64,000 nt of DNA from Platycnemis pennipes (GCA_933228895.1 OW121853.1:123214133-123278132); one strand, 5' to 3'; shown: positions 34,521-44,846, numbered from the stretch's first letter. Translations and numbers: made by a program. The notes: generated by a model from the letters alone, not told the origin.

Positions 34521-35354
34521 GCCACCTTCCCGGGGTCGATTGAGGCATTGTCCTCTCGGTGTTTAAAAGACCAATGGCGTGTACGCTTATAAAATGGAAC
34601 AAACTACGTTACAGCAAGATACTGTTTCTTAATCCCTCTTCTCTGATTGTTTATATGGCTGTGAGGCGAAAGGGGGGGGACTGAAAGGAATTATGGGAAA
34701 GATGGAGGCAAGAGGGGAATAGATTATCCTTTTGTAAGGACGTCAGGATCGAAAAAAAGGGTAAACCCATTAAAAATTGAGATCCAGGCATTGGGTGAGA
34801 CACGAGGCCAAATTGCAGGGGTGACTAATTCCAGGTAATAACATATAATCGAGTAGTTTTTGTTTTGACAGCGTGGATGTAATAGGTTAAGATTTCAAAA
34901 TAATCTAAAAACCGCAGTCGTTCACCTTAACCACAGATACGTATGATGATAAAAACACGGCCGTATACTTGAGCCTCGTCTGACGAATATTAACCGAAGA
35001 CCAACTTATCTAAGTTTTCCAAACTTATCTCAAGAGGTAAACATACTTGACTGGAAATCTATTTTCGGCTCTCCAATGTGAATATGCCGTTTTTCATTGA
35101 AATACGTACACGCTACTTTAGCTCATCGTATCATACAAGCCTTTCGATATTGAAAAGCCTTGCTTGCATGGTCACGGTCTTTGATTTTACTTTATTAAGG
35201 TATTCGGGAATTGTTTTACTAAGAATCGAAGGAGTGTGTTAGTTTCCTTTGACGTGAAACAATTTTTAATCAGCTCCTGCTAAATATGCCCTCTCAAATA
35301 GATAGTTGGAAGAACATATCGGCGTAAAAACCACCAGCAGTGAATTGAGCAACT
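34521..35354. other. No gene recognised
   Basis: Intronic sequence without recognised repeat or exon. Confidence 0.35.
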
Positions 35355-35637
35355 CTTTCATCATCATCGGTCAACAATCGTAGGATTGGCTCGACGCAGC
35401 CCTTCACTCGATTCTTCTTTAGCCAATCTCTTCATATTAACGTAGCTCCTCTCTTTTACATCCTTCACAACTTGCTCCTTATACCTCATACGAGGCCTGC
35501 CTTTTCCATTCTTCCCGTTCACTTTTCCCTCGACGATTGTCCTCATCAGGCCGTCGTATCTGAAAATATGGCCGATTAAGTCGTCCCTTCTTCTTTTTAG
35601 AATTCAGCAAACTTCTCTTTTCTCCCACTCTTCGTAA
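35355..35637 (-). mobile_element. LINE-B 3' fragment, part 1 (interrupted)
   Basis: The minus strand has [20 protein letters not shown] and [14 protein letters not shown], with the GATGATGA tail at 35356. Interrupted at about 35637 by a MITE and resuming at 36168. Confidence 0.83.
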
Positions 35638-36167
35638 AGACCGTATCCCATTAACGGTTGTCGTTGCTGGTTACGTTTGGTGTAAACAGTTCCAATCTCA
35701 CTGACCGCTTATATAACCGGCCGGTTGTACAATCGCAGCCAATAGGATCTCGCCTCACGGTCACGTGCTGTTTCTGTCTACATTTTGTTCCTATGCTTCC
35801 TCAAATGCAGGATTTATGCCTCAAATAAAAGATACAAATGAACAAACTACATTTAATCTCACCTCGATAAAATGTATGCTATTATAATATATCCTTCACA
35901 AAAAATAGGTGACTCGAGAAGGTTAAATGCTGTTTGAATTGTGTTCTGAATATTTTTTTCTGTTTAGGACGTAGTTGAATGCTAACAATGAAATTATCGT
36001 GATATGTAAACACAAACAGCACGTGACCGCGAGGTGAGCTCCTATTGGCCACGGTTAGAAATAGACGAGCTCCTATAATTCAACCGTTGAGAGCTGGTTG
36101 GCGCTGATTGGTCGACTGCACAACGGCAACCGTAACCGGCAACCGCTAGTGTGATTCGGCCTTTAGA
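35638..36167. mobile_element. Long-TIR MITE inserted in LINE-B
   Basis: Imperfect arms of about 140 bp: left GACCGTATCCCATTAACGG and CACGGTCACGTGCTGTTT, right the complement of AACAGCACGTGACCGCGAGG and CGCTAGTGTGATTCGGCC. Uninterrupted LINE-B copies read straight through this junction, so the boundaries are good to a few bases. TA-containing flanks suggest a TA or TWA target. Confidence 0.75.
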
Positions 36168-36290
36168 CTTCTTTATTTGTCACACACATATATATTTTAT
36201 CTTCATCATTCGTCGGTAGTGCCATATTTCAAATGCTTCCAGCCTTGACTTTTCTGCTGCTGCTATCGTCCATACTCCACGTTTAGCTTT
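36168..36290 (-). mobile_element. LINE-B fragment, part 2
   Basis: Minus-strand coding for the region around WCYRRMMKIK and the upstream MTAAEK-like segment, degenerate; continues part 1. Confidence 0.7.
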
Positions 36291-36544
36291 CGTTTTACTC
36301 GCTAACTCGCAGGCTCGTCTTATGATTCTCCTGTCTCACTCAGGTGGACGGAGGGCTGAGACAATTTATTTTCACTTAGTTCAAATTCCATGTGTCTGGA
36401 GATATTATCGTTTGTGGCAGGATCCAAGAAATACCTTTTATAATGCCCTGATCGCTCAGATTTCTAAGAAAAACATGTAGTTAAAATTTATTTACTGATG
36501 TCATGATCCCTATTGATTCTAGACACCAACTTTAATCCTAAACT

Positions 36545-36982
36545 CATCATCGCCATCGGTCAACAATATTAAGATTGGTTTGATGCAGCCCTCCCCTCGA
36601 TTCTTAAATCGGCCAACCTAGTCATATTAACGTAACTCCTCTTTCTCATCCTTCACGACCTGTTCCATATATACGAGGCCTGCCTTTCCCAATCTTCCCG
36701 TTCACTTCTCCCTCGACGATTGTCTTCATCAGGCATTCGTGTCTCAAGACATGGCCGATTAAGTTGTCCCTTCTTCTTTCCAGAGTTTTCAGCAGACTTC
36801 TCTTTTCTCCCACTCTTCTTAGCACTTCCTCGTTACTTACTCGGTCGATCCATTTATCTTCTACATTCTTCTGCAGCACCACATTTCGAATGCTTCCACC
36901 CTTTTCTTCTCCGCTGCTCTCATCGTCCATGTCTCATTGCCCTAAAGAAACATGCTCCAGATATATGTTCTGATGAACTATA
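36545..36982 (-). mobile_element. LINE-B 3' fragment, minus strand
   Basis: The minus strand encodes DKWIDRVSNEEVLRRVGEKR, LLKTLERRRDNLIGHVLRHE and EGEVNGKIGKGRPR, ending with the tail near 36545. MITE-M sequence follows directly upstream of it in element sense. Confidence 0.85.
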
Positions 36983-37154
36983 TACGTCAGAGGTTGCACA
37001 CGCCCACTTTTCCGAAAGGGTTGAAAACATCAGGTTTTCGCCGATTATAACTCGAGAAATAATTGACGGATCAAAAAACGGAAAAATACGGGTCTTTTTA
37101 TTTTACAAACTCTATCATATTCAACAATAAAAAAAATATGTAAACAATCCCATT
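36983..37154 (+). mobile_element. MITE-M 3' fragment
   Basis: Right third of MITE-M: CGCCCACTTTTCCGAAAGGG, AACTCGAGAAATAATTGACG and TTTTTATTTTACAAACTC, ending AATCCCATTG. Confidence 0.75.
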
Positions 37155-37544
37155 GTGTCCTATTTCAACTTCTCTGGCAAAAGAAATACTCAATTATACA
37201 TGTGTGGTACCATTATTGCGTTTTTTTGGTGCTACGACGAGCATTGCTGACGGACAAATTATATTTTGTTTTGAGACTATAAAAGATTATGATTAAGAAC
37301 ATGTGAGTATAAGGCGTAGAATAGCGCCGGACAAGGAAACGCTCACGAAGACAAGGAACTAAATAAGGGGTTCTTTAAATTGAGACAATAAGGCATGATT
37401 GTTTGAAACTCTGCTGTATTATGAAACATGGGACTGTATTATTCAGAAACATTTTCCTCATGCAAAGAGGATGGATGGAAATAGGGTAGTTTCCCGTCTT
37501 TTTTTTATTGCCTTGATCAAGAGTTTATAACCTCTGGAGTGCAT
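37155..37544. other. No gene recognised
   Basis: Intronic. AGGGTAGTTTCCCGTC near 37482 resembles a broken MITE-M end in the opposite orientation to the next copy; the rest is unassigned. Confidence 0.35.
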
Positions 37545-38597
37545 AATGGGGGCGTTTTCTCGGAACCAAAATCGCAATTTTGTACATGAAATCGTTAAAA
37601 TAGACACGAAAAAATTTTTTTTGTGAAAACATTAATCTTCTAACCAGAGCCATTCGCCCATAAATCAAAAATAAAAAATAAGCAAAAGGTGACGCCCGCC
37701 GAAAAAGCTGCTGTGATAAAATTGACGTCATTTTCCCGTCCTTGACTGCTTTTCGGGGAAGGGAAGGGAGTGGAGGGGGGTTCTCGGAAGGTCTGCCTGC
37801 ACAGATCCTGTCGCAACCGCTCCATTTGCAGGGTCAGTTGTGTGTCCCCCATTGTGATAAGGCGAAGTAGCTTTGCGGGCTCAGTTGTGGTTGGACGAAG
37901 TGGATGACGTAATAGGTCGCACCACGCCCACTTTTTCGAAAAGGTTAAAAACATCAGTTTTTGCCGCTAATAACTCGAGAATTAATTGATGGATCGAAGA
38001 ACGGTAAAATAAGGGTATTTTTATTTTACAAAATCTATCAGATTCTGCATTGAAGCTTTCGCGGCTCATTATGATAAATAATTGGACATACGGGTGTATG
38101 CCGCGTCGTATATCGGATTTTGCCCCGACGTTTCGTGACCGACTGCTGGTCACTTTTTCAAGGGAATGATGGTAGTGTTTGGCGCTGCTGGCTTTTTATT
38201 CATTTCAAGTGGGAGAGGTGGGCGGAGGGGGTGAGGAGTAAGGACTGGAGGGGGAAGTTGAGGAAATGCTGTGGATGACTGGGTTCCATGTACTGCTGAT
38301 TGAGACTCATAGAGACACCGGATTGAGAATCAGCAGTACATGGAACCCAGTCATCCACAGCATTTCCTCAACTTCCCCCTCCAGTCCTTACTCCTCACCC
38401 CCTCCGCCCACCTCTCCCACTTGAAATGAATAAAAAGCCAGCAGCGCCAAACACTACCATCATTCCCTTGAAAAAGTGACCAGCAGTCGGTCACGAAACG
38501 TCGGGGCAAATTCAGATATACGACGCGGCATACACCCGTATGTCAAATTATTTATCTATCAGATTCGGCAATAAAAATTATGGTAAACGACCCCATT
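37545..38597 (+). mobile_element. MITE-M copy split by a fold-back element
   Basis: Begins AATGGGGGCGTTTTC, contains GTGACGCCCGCCGAAAAAGC, GACGTCATTTTCCCGTCC and CGCCCACTTTTTCGAAAAGG, and ends GTAAACGACCCCATT. The segment 38050-38553 is a later insertion. It ends 148 bp upstream of the last hydrolase exon. Confidence 0.8.
38050..38553. mobile_element. PLE-like fold-back with 227-bp arms
   Basis: Arms 38075-38301 and 38328-38554 are near-perfect inverted copies around a 26-bp loop; a 25-bp tail lies at the left (38050-38074). ATCTATCAGATTCTGCA (38033-38049) is repeated with one change at 38554-38570, a 17-bp TSD inside MITE-M. Both arms carry TTGAAAAA, then a perfect GTGACC/GGTCAC stem, GAAAC and GTCGGGGC (plus strand 38468-38507). 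This resembles the hammerhead order, but the CTGANGA box is not conserved. Confidence 0.78.
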
Positions 38598-38745
38598 TAA
38601 GCTGTTCGATTTTAAAATAATGTTATGTATTTTTCCTCATTAAAAATAAAGTGAAAACTCGCTGAAATGCTCCGGGCCTCGTTGGCCCGCACAAACTTTT
38701 TTCGTTTAACTTTCGTTGGCCTATAATGGCGTGTTTTTCTTCCAG

Positions 38746-39167
38746 GCTCGGCTGCTCCCACGTACACTTACGAAGAAGCCTTGAAGAAGCTGAAAGCGCG
38801 TTTTCACGGGGAAATGACGGATGGAGCCGCGGCCATCCTCCTCTCAAGATCCTCGCAGAAGGTCGGCGACCGGTACTCCTTAACGATGGACCAGCGCTTG
38901 AAGTTCGTGCTCTACCACCCCTTCACCCAGGAGCAACAGTTCGACCTGTTCACCAGGATCGTCTGTCCGGTCCAGTTTTTAGTCGCCGAAGAGACCCGCT
39001 TGGGGGGCGGGGATTACTACGCCAGGAGGATGGAGGTGTTCAACAAGTGCTCGGGTCCGTGCAGCATATACCCCGTGGAGGGTAATCACGACGTCCACCT
39101 CGAACATCCCCATAGAGTTTCCTCTCTCGTCCAACAGTTCCTACTCAAACAGAAAAGCTCTTTGTGA
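38746..39167 (+). CDS. Serine hydrolase-like protein paralogue 2, terminal exon
   Basis: Acceptor TTTTTCTTCCAG ends at 38745; the phase-1 join to 18646 gives Gly, then SAAPTYTYEEALKKLKARFH. The exon supplies the C-terminal half: LLSRSSQKVGDRYSLTMDQR, VCPVQFLVAEETRLGGGDYY and GNHDVHLEHP with the catalytic His, ending KQKSSL and TGA at 39165-39167. With the 18203 exon this makes about 288 residues, plus some 20 from the missing exon 1, close to the 303 of paralogue 1, whose terminus also ends in SSL. No disruption, so it looks functional. GC content is higher than the AT-rich flanks. Confidence 0.9.
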
Positions 39168-39609
39168 AGAACCATCTACCCTGGACCGAAGCGTAGTAAT
39201 TTTGTAGGGGAAGCGAATCCTCAGGTATTTTTTTTTAATACGCAGCTCATGCCATGTTAAAAAACGGAATGCGTTCGCTAAATCAACTTGAGAAAGGGTG
39301 CAATTTCTCTTGCATTACATTCATTGTGATCATATTGTAACATTTTGTGGTATTACAATCAATATTTATGTACCTCCGAATATTGGGGTAATATGCATGC
39401 GGATGTATCTTTCTCTATTCAATAAAAAAACTTTTCCAGCAGCCTGTCATACAGCCAGCTGATTGGGTACATTCAGTGGTGGAATCCAGCCAGTTCGCAC
39501 CGGTTCAGTGAAACCGTAACCTGATTTTTATGTTGAGCTTAGAAAACAGCTTGCAATAATGCCAACTGTTAAATCTTTTCATTGATATTTTAGATCCCTT
39601 TCCGATAAC
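39168..39609 (+). other. 3' UTR and flank of paralogue 2
   Basis: No gene. AATAAA at 39421-39426 is a plausible polyadenylation signal, giving a 3' UTR of about 270 bp. MITE-M begins at 39610. Confidence 0.6.
39421..39426 (+). promoter_or_regulatory. Polyadenylation signal AATAAA, paralogue 2
   Basis: Canonical hexamer 254 bp after the stop, followed by A-rich then T-rich sequence. Confidence 0.6.
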
Positions 39610-40149
39610 AATGGAAGCATTTATTCGAAACCGAAATCGCTATTTTGTACACGAAATCGTTAAAATGGAAACGAAAAATGAATGTTAGTGAAAAAATCCA
39701 TCTTCTAACAAGAGCTATTCGCTCGTAGATGAAAAATTTAAGTAAGCAAAAGGTGACGCATACCAAAAGAGCTGCGTAAAGGATTCCTACGTCATCCATC
39801 TCCCGTCCTTGACTGTGTTGAAGAAAAGGGCGGCGAGTGTGGGAGGGGGTGGAAGGTCGCACAGATCCTGTCGCAACCTCTTCCATTGGCAGAGTCCGCT
39901 GTGTGTCCCCTGTTGTGATAGGGCGGAGGAGCTTCGCAGTCTCAGTTGTGATTGGACGAAGTGGGTGACGTACAAGTCCTTTGCACGCCCACTTTTCCGA
40001 AAAGGTCGAAAACATTCCGAAAAGGTCGGTTTTTTGCCACTTATATGCCGAGAACTAATAGACGGATCGAATAACGTAAAATACGGGTATTTTTATTTTA
40101 CAAACTTTATCACATTCGGGGATAAAAAAATATGGTAAACGACCCCATT
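39610..40149 (+). mobile_element. MITE-M, full-length copy 3
   Basis: About 540 bp, from CAATGGAAGCATTTA to GTAAACGACCCCATT, with AGGTGACGC, GTTGTGATAGGGCGGAGGAG, GTGATTGGACGAAGTGGGTG and CGCCCACTTTTCCGAAAAGG. A short ATTCCGAAAAGGTCG duplication is present near 40015-40030. Confidence 0.78.
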
Positions 40150-40589
40150 AACTTGGTTTGCCTCCTTTATTGCTCATATTTTAATATTAAATTCATAAAA
40201 TATTATGCTAATTTTCAGTATATATTGCTTTTTATATCATGTTTATAAAATGGCCATTGATCATCGTACAACCGGTAACTAAATTATTTGTATCCTTTCA
40301 CGCCCAACATCCATTCACCATGAGCCAGAACTGCCAACAAGTCTGAGGTGGACAGTGAACGTCGTCTATGTCAAACTCTACGCATGGTGCCTATATCCTT
40401 TAACGAGTGTTGGGAGGCCGATGTGAGTCATAAATCTGTGATCCGTAGTAGTACTAAAGTATGATGCCTGGTTCTGACGTGAACTCTTCATGATGAAGTA
40501 AAACTGGAAAACAAGTGAAGCAATCCTAAGAACGAATGCCACTGCGAGACACAGAATACGCTGATACTTAGTAATAGCAGGAAAGTTAA
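40150..40589. other. No gene recognised
   Basis: No supported feature; a minus-strand ORF at 40378-40641 shows no known motif and overlaps a fold-back element. Confidence 0.35.
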
Positions 40590-41136
40590 CTTTGTGGAAT
40601 TTCGACATTATATCAATAAAATAAAACTTTGTTTCACACAAACATTACTAAATACCATTCGACCGGTTTCGAACTCTTAAGCTCATTAACAAGAGCTGAG
40701 AGACATAGAATGTTAAATTGAAGGTATATATCAGTACGCAGCACTCGAGGAGGGGGACAACAGCAAAAGGCTAAATTTATGGAAAATTTTGAAATTTTGT
40801 CATTTTAACGTTTATAAAGACGATGTTTTAAATGTCCATGTCCTTTCCAACCTCTACTTTTATTCAGTACCTGTTCCCCCACCACATATAGTGCGATAAT
40901 TTGCACCTGACCAGTGCTCTGGCAGTATCCTCAATCCCATGACCTTGCCTTCCGACTCCCTGCCCCCCTTCTCCTTAGCAACTCCTCTTCCTTATCAGAA
41001 TTCCTTATTTCCCCCACTCCCCTTGTACTCAGTATTTACATATACCCTTAAGTTTGCATTCCATGTCACTCAGCGGTACCGGTCGAGCGGTATTTTATAA
41101 TATTTGTGTGAAAATAAGTTTTATTTTATCTATATA
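40590..41136 (-). mobile_element. PLE-like fold-back, 40.6 kb
   Basis: Diverged arms 40609-40666 and 41079-41136 (AATAAAATAAAACTTTGTTT against AAATAAGTTTTATTTTATC; GACCGGT against ACCGGTC). The minus strand of the left side has TTAATGAGC, then GAAACCGGTC (40661-40695), a decayed hammerhead-like order. CTTTGTGGAATTTCGACATT at 40590-40609 is the tail class seen at 19.1 kb in reverse complement. No RT in the 410-bp middle. No TSD found. Confidence 0.6.
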
Positions 41137-42297
41137 GTGGCGTAGAAACTCCACTAATCATTCATTTGTGCGATCCCAGCGATGGCTTCAAATCATAATT
41201 TTTATTCTAGATTGGATGAATTGAAAATTTAAAAGGATTTTTAACTATAATTGTTTTACGATGGAAAGAGTTTGGAAATTGCCGCGGTAGAAGTTGCTGG
41301 GGGTAAAATTGTAAAAGAAGTTGTGATTGGAAGTATTCAATTTGCGAAGGCTTAAAAGAGGCCCTCCGGAAACAAGGCATGTATTTTAGATCAACATTTG
41401 AAGAACTCCTACATTCATCTCATTCTTCATTCAGGCTATTTCGAAACATTTTTATTCTGATCTATATGCTCCCACGACCCGTAAGATGGAGGAATTCGAA
41501 GTGTTAGAGATAGGGCTTGCAAGTATTTCCCCTACTATGGCTGATGAAAGAGAAAAATTAACTTAGATGATATACATAATACCTTCAATGCTGTGGTATT
41601 GTTCCCACAAATTCATTACAAGATTCGCAATACCAGATGAATACATGACGAAAAATGAAACCAGGGTGTTTTCAGTAAGCATTACTACGGCCATTATTAC
41701 GGCATCATTACCAATCAACTGTAATGTTTCGAGAAATTAAAGGTAATTACGTTGTCTAAAATTTATTGAAATATGTGCAATGGCCATTATGGGAAAATCA
41801 AAATCAAGTTCGTTTTTTGATAAGAAAACAGAAGAAGCTGATATTCACCCACACAACGTGTCACTTCTCGAGAGAATGGCCAGAAGCATAGCTAAAGCGA
41901 AACTATTGAACTGAACACCACTTACATTTGGATTTTATACGTTATGTGGTAGAGATTGAAGCAGGAGATATATTATCTTGCTACCCTGATGACACTTTCT
42001 GAGGTGATCAGAAAGGGAGATATTGAATTATAAGTCTAAGGCACTAGTACCCCTGTCGACCAACGAACCAGAGGCAGGATCACGCGTACCCTTTTTCGAG
42101 CTGTCGCTCCAGTTATTACTAACGCGTATTCCGATTGAAGCACACAGCCACGTTGCACAACCCATCTTGAAGACTTCCTACACCTGTTGAGAGAGGTGAA
42201 ATGGAGGACCAGATAAGATTTATAGAATAAAAACCACGTTTTGACTCTTCTGAGTGCAAGTAAAGTATAACCATTACACGATCACGCTCGTCATAAA
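41137..42297. other. No gene recognised
   Basis: AT-rich sequence without long ORFs or recognised repeats. 41630-41720 has ATTACTACGGCCATTATTAC-type local repetition only. Confidence 0.35.
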
Positions 42298-42885
42298 GAT
42301 CATCATCATCATCATTGGTCAACAATCCCAGGATTGGTTTGACAGAGCTTTCCACTCGATTCTTCTATCGGCCAACCTTTTCATTGTGACGTAATTCTTC
42401 TCTTTTATATCCTTCACAACTTGTTCTATGTATCTCATACGAGGCCTGCCTTTTCCAATCTTTCCGTTCACTTTTCCCTCGACGATAGTCTTCATCAGGC
42501 CATCGTGTCTCAAGATATGGCCGATTAAGTTGTCCCGTCTTCTTTTTAGAGTTGCCAGCAGACTTCTCTTTTCTCCCACTCTTCTTAGCACTTCCTCGTT
42601 ACTTACTCGGTCGATCCATTTATCTTCTACATTCTTCTGTAGCACCACATTTCGAATGCTTCTACCCTTTTCTTCTCCGCTGCTGTCATCGTCCATGCTT
42701 CACTGCCGTAAAGAAACATGCTCCAGATATACGTTTTGATAAACTGTGTCCTCACTTCCACGCTTGTACTTCCAGCTGTAAATAGATTCTTCTTTTGATA
42801 GAATGCCCTCTTTGCCTGGGCTATTCTACTCACTATTTCCTTCTTGCTTCGTCCATCGTTGGTTACTCGGCTTCCTAGGAAACAG
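42298..42885 (-). mobile_element. LINE-B 3' fragment, minus strand
   Basis: The minus strand reads FLGSRVTNDGRSKKEIVSRI, AFYQKKNLFTAGSTSVEVRT, GSEAWTMTAAEKKRVEAFEM and, in another frame, DRVSNEEVLRRVGEKRSLLA through IEWKALSNQS, with a GATGATGATGATG tail at 42299-42314. Among the better preserved LINE-B tails here. Confidence 0.88.
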
Positions 42886-43181
42886 AAAAATCTTAAAAAG
42901 TTTTTAAAAGGTAAGACAGGGATAGATCCCACTATATCTATGACTACTATCGCCACGACCCATTAATGATAATGAAAGGTCTTTATTGTGGTGAGATGGA
43001 GACAAAACTGACCTACCATTCAAACTCCGTTCAAATATATTTCACATACACTAACTCCGAGTTACGGAGTCTGGGAGTGATTATTTCCCCATCATTTCTT
43101 GAGGGAATCTCCTTCTTACTCTGCTTATCTGGAAACATCCAGATATTCACAGAGATGCATTGAAGTCCTTCGCTTCAGTAC

Positions 43182-43447
43182 CCAGTATATCCAGTACGAG
43201 TGTAGCAATGGATAACATTGGTAGTTGCATGTTGGAATAAGGACTCAAAGCTAACCCAACTAACAGCATGTATTGGCATGTACGCTTTGCTATATATATC
43301 TTTTTTTAAATAGTGTAGTTTTGAACAGTACCTATATAAATGCTAATCCTTTTTTATGCATGATATGTAGTGCATGTTTGGTGAGAATTCACCCCCTGCC
43401 ACACTCCTTTATGGCGGCTTGCAGGGTATTATGTAGATGTAGATGTA
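43182..43447 (+). mobile_element. LINE-A 3' UTR fragment
   Basis: Starts at the family's stop-codon region (ATATCCAGTACGAGTGTAGC) and holds a full 3' UTR, with GCGGCTTGCAGGGTATTATG and a TAGATGTAGATG tail. No target-site duplication was settled. Confidence 0.88.
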
Positions 43448-44427
43448 CCCTTTGCAAGCGAGGAGAGTGCACCTTTATTGGACACTCTACGGATCCAGAT
43501 GTCGAAACCTCCCTGGTGTCACAGAATTGTTTTCTCGCGCGGCGCTGGGAGCCGGATAATGCTTTATGAACTGAGCATACTCTACGCCAGCATAAATTCA
43601 AATAATCCAGAGCTTTTGCATTAATTTGGCCGAAATTTATCAAGCACGATGAAATGACCGAACGTTAAACCTTTCGCCCGAAGACGTTTCAGCATATGCA
43701 GCACCAACCAGGAAGGAAAGCCCACCCTCTCACAACCTGCCCGAAAACACTGGACAAAGTCTATCCCGTGAAGCCGAAAAACACTTCTCCCGCACACGAC
43801 GGCCTTTTTCAAACGACTCCGAGTCGATTTCCTTAAAATTTACATTCAATGCTCGCCTGACTTAAGCAATGGGGAAAACTTATTGCGCATTGCTCTTAGC
43901 ATTCGATCCTGGAATAACCTGTGAGGTCTTGCTTTCGGTAACTTTGATATTCTTTCCAGTAACGGCCTTTAATGATAGTAGTCTATGAGAGATAAACTGT
44001 TATTTGTAACTATTACCTCAAAAATGTCTGTTTTATACAATGGATGTACTTTTAAATAAACGAAATTTACCCGTAATGGAAGTTCAAGGCGCAAAATGAA
44101 CTCAAGACGTCAACGCACCTCAAAAGTAAAATCCAACCTACCTACCTCGAAAATGTCTTATTCAAATTAAAATTATATGATACAGATGTAAATAAATGAT
44201 AGAAGAATCCGACAGTACTGCCCCAAAACGATTATACCCCTTGAAACAGCGTAGTTCCGATTTAAATGTACAGCGACGTTTGTAGAAATAAAGTTTTAGG
44301 ACCGGTTTAGTGTCTGTGTGCCCAAAGTTTTAGATTAGAACATACTACTATACAGAGATGATTATTAGGGCATGAGATGTAGATTTTACGGGTTTTCACA
44401 CGTCCGAACGAGAATAAACGTCAAAGC
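43448..44427. other. No gene recognised
   Basis: ORFs on both strands at 43389-43812 lack known motifs. AT-rich from 44000 on. Possibly unique sequence. Confidence 0.35.
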
Positions 44428-44439
44428 ATTAGTATGATA

Positions 44440-44562
44440 ACAAATGAAGATTAGTATCCGCAAAGCCGTATCCATTAGGTAACCTAATGGCTACTGCTTT
44501 TGTGGATACTAATCTTCATTTGTTATTTATTACAGCCGTAGATACGTTCTTTTCATTTTTTT
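44440..44562. mobile_element. Short fold-back plus tail, 12-bp TSD
   Basis: A ~88-bp palindrome (ACAAATGAAGATTAGTATCC against GGATACTAATCTTCATTTGT) with a one-sided tail containing ACAGCCGTAGATACGTTCTT. ATTAGTATGATA is repeated at 44428-44439 and 44563-44574. Same plan as the PLE-like fold-backs, but without a hammerhead-like core. The tail recurs near 57240. Confidence 0.75.
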
Positions 44563-44784
44563 ATTAGTATGATATTTTTAGACAATTCCTCGCGTATCTG
44601 ACACACTACCACAAACATTTACATGATATTCCTTCAGTTATTTTGTCCCACACGACCATGGTTTGAAACAAGAAGCTGTATTGCAGTGCCTTATTACCCG
44701 AGTAAATTAATTAAGCTCAACGGTGAAACCGGTAATGTTGCTACTAGCGATGGAACTGTGTACGCGACGGTTTTGTATGCCTGG

Positions 44785-44846
44785 TAAGGGGTCGCCCCCT
44801 GCTAAACACCCTTACGGTGTCTTTCAGGGTATAGTGTAGATGTAGG
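44785..44846 (+). mobile_element. LINE-A 3' terminal fragment
   Basis: Only the last ~60 bp: CCCCCTGCTAAACACCCTTA, TTTCAGGGTATAGTGTAGAT. Probably a heavily truncated insertion. Confidence 0.75.

Larger units (their letters stand above)
18647..38745 (+). other. 20.1-kb intron of hydrolase paralogue 2
   Basis: Bounded by GTAAGT and TTTTTCTTCCAG. Joining 18646 to 38746 restores a Gly codon (G+GC) and a continuous hydrolase alignment (...EDKVN-G-SAAPTYTYEEALKK). Its size is due to transposons: LINE-B copies, hAT elements, SINEs, fold-backs and MITEs listed separately. No other host exon was recognised in it. Confidence 0.85.

Noticed and set aside
38726..39085. Overlapping plus-strand ORF in the last hydrolase exon
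   Set aside because: Shadow frame of the true exon; the hydrolase frame has family motifs and correct splice phase.
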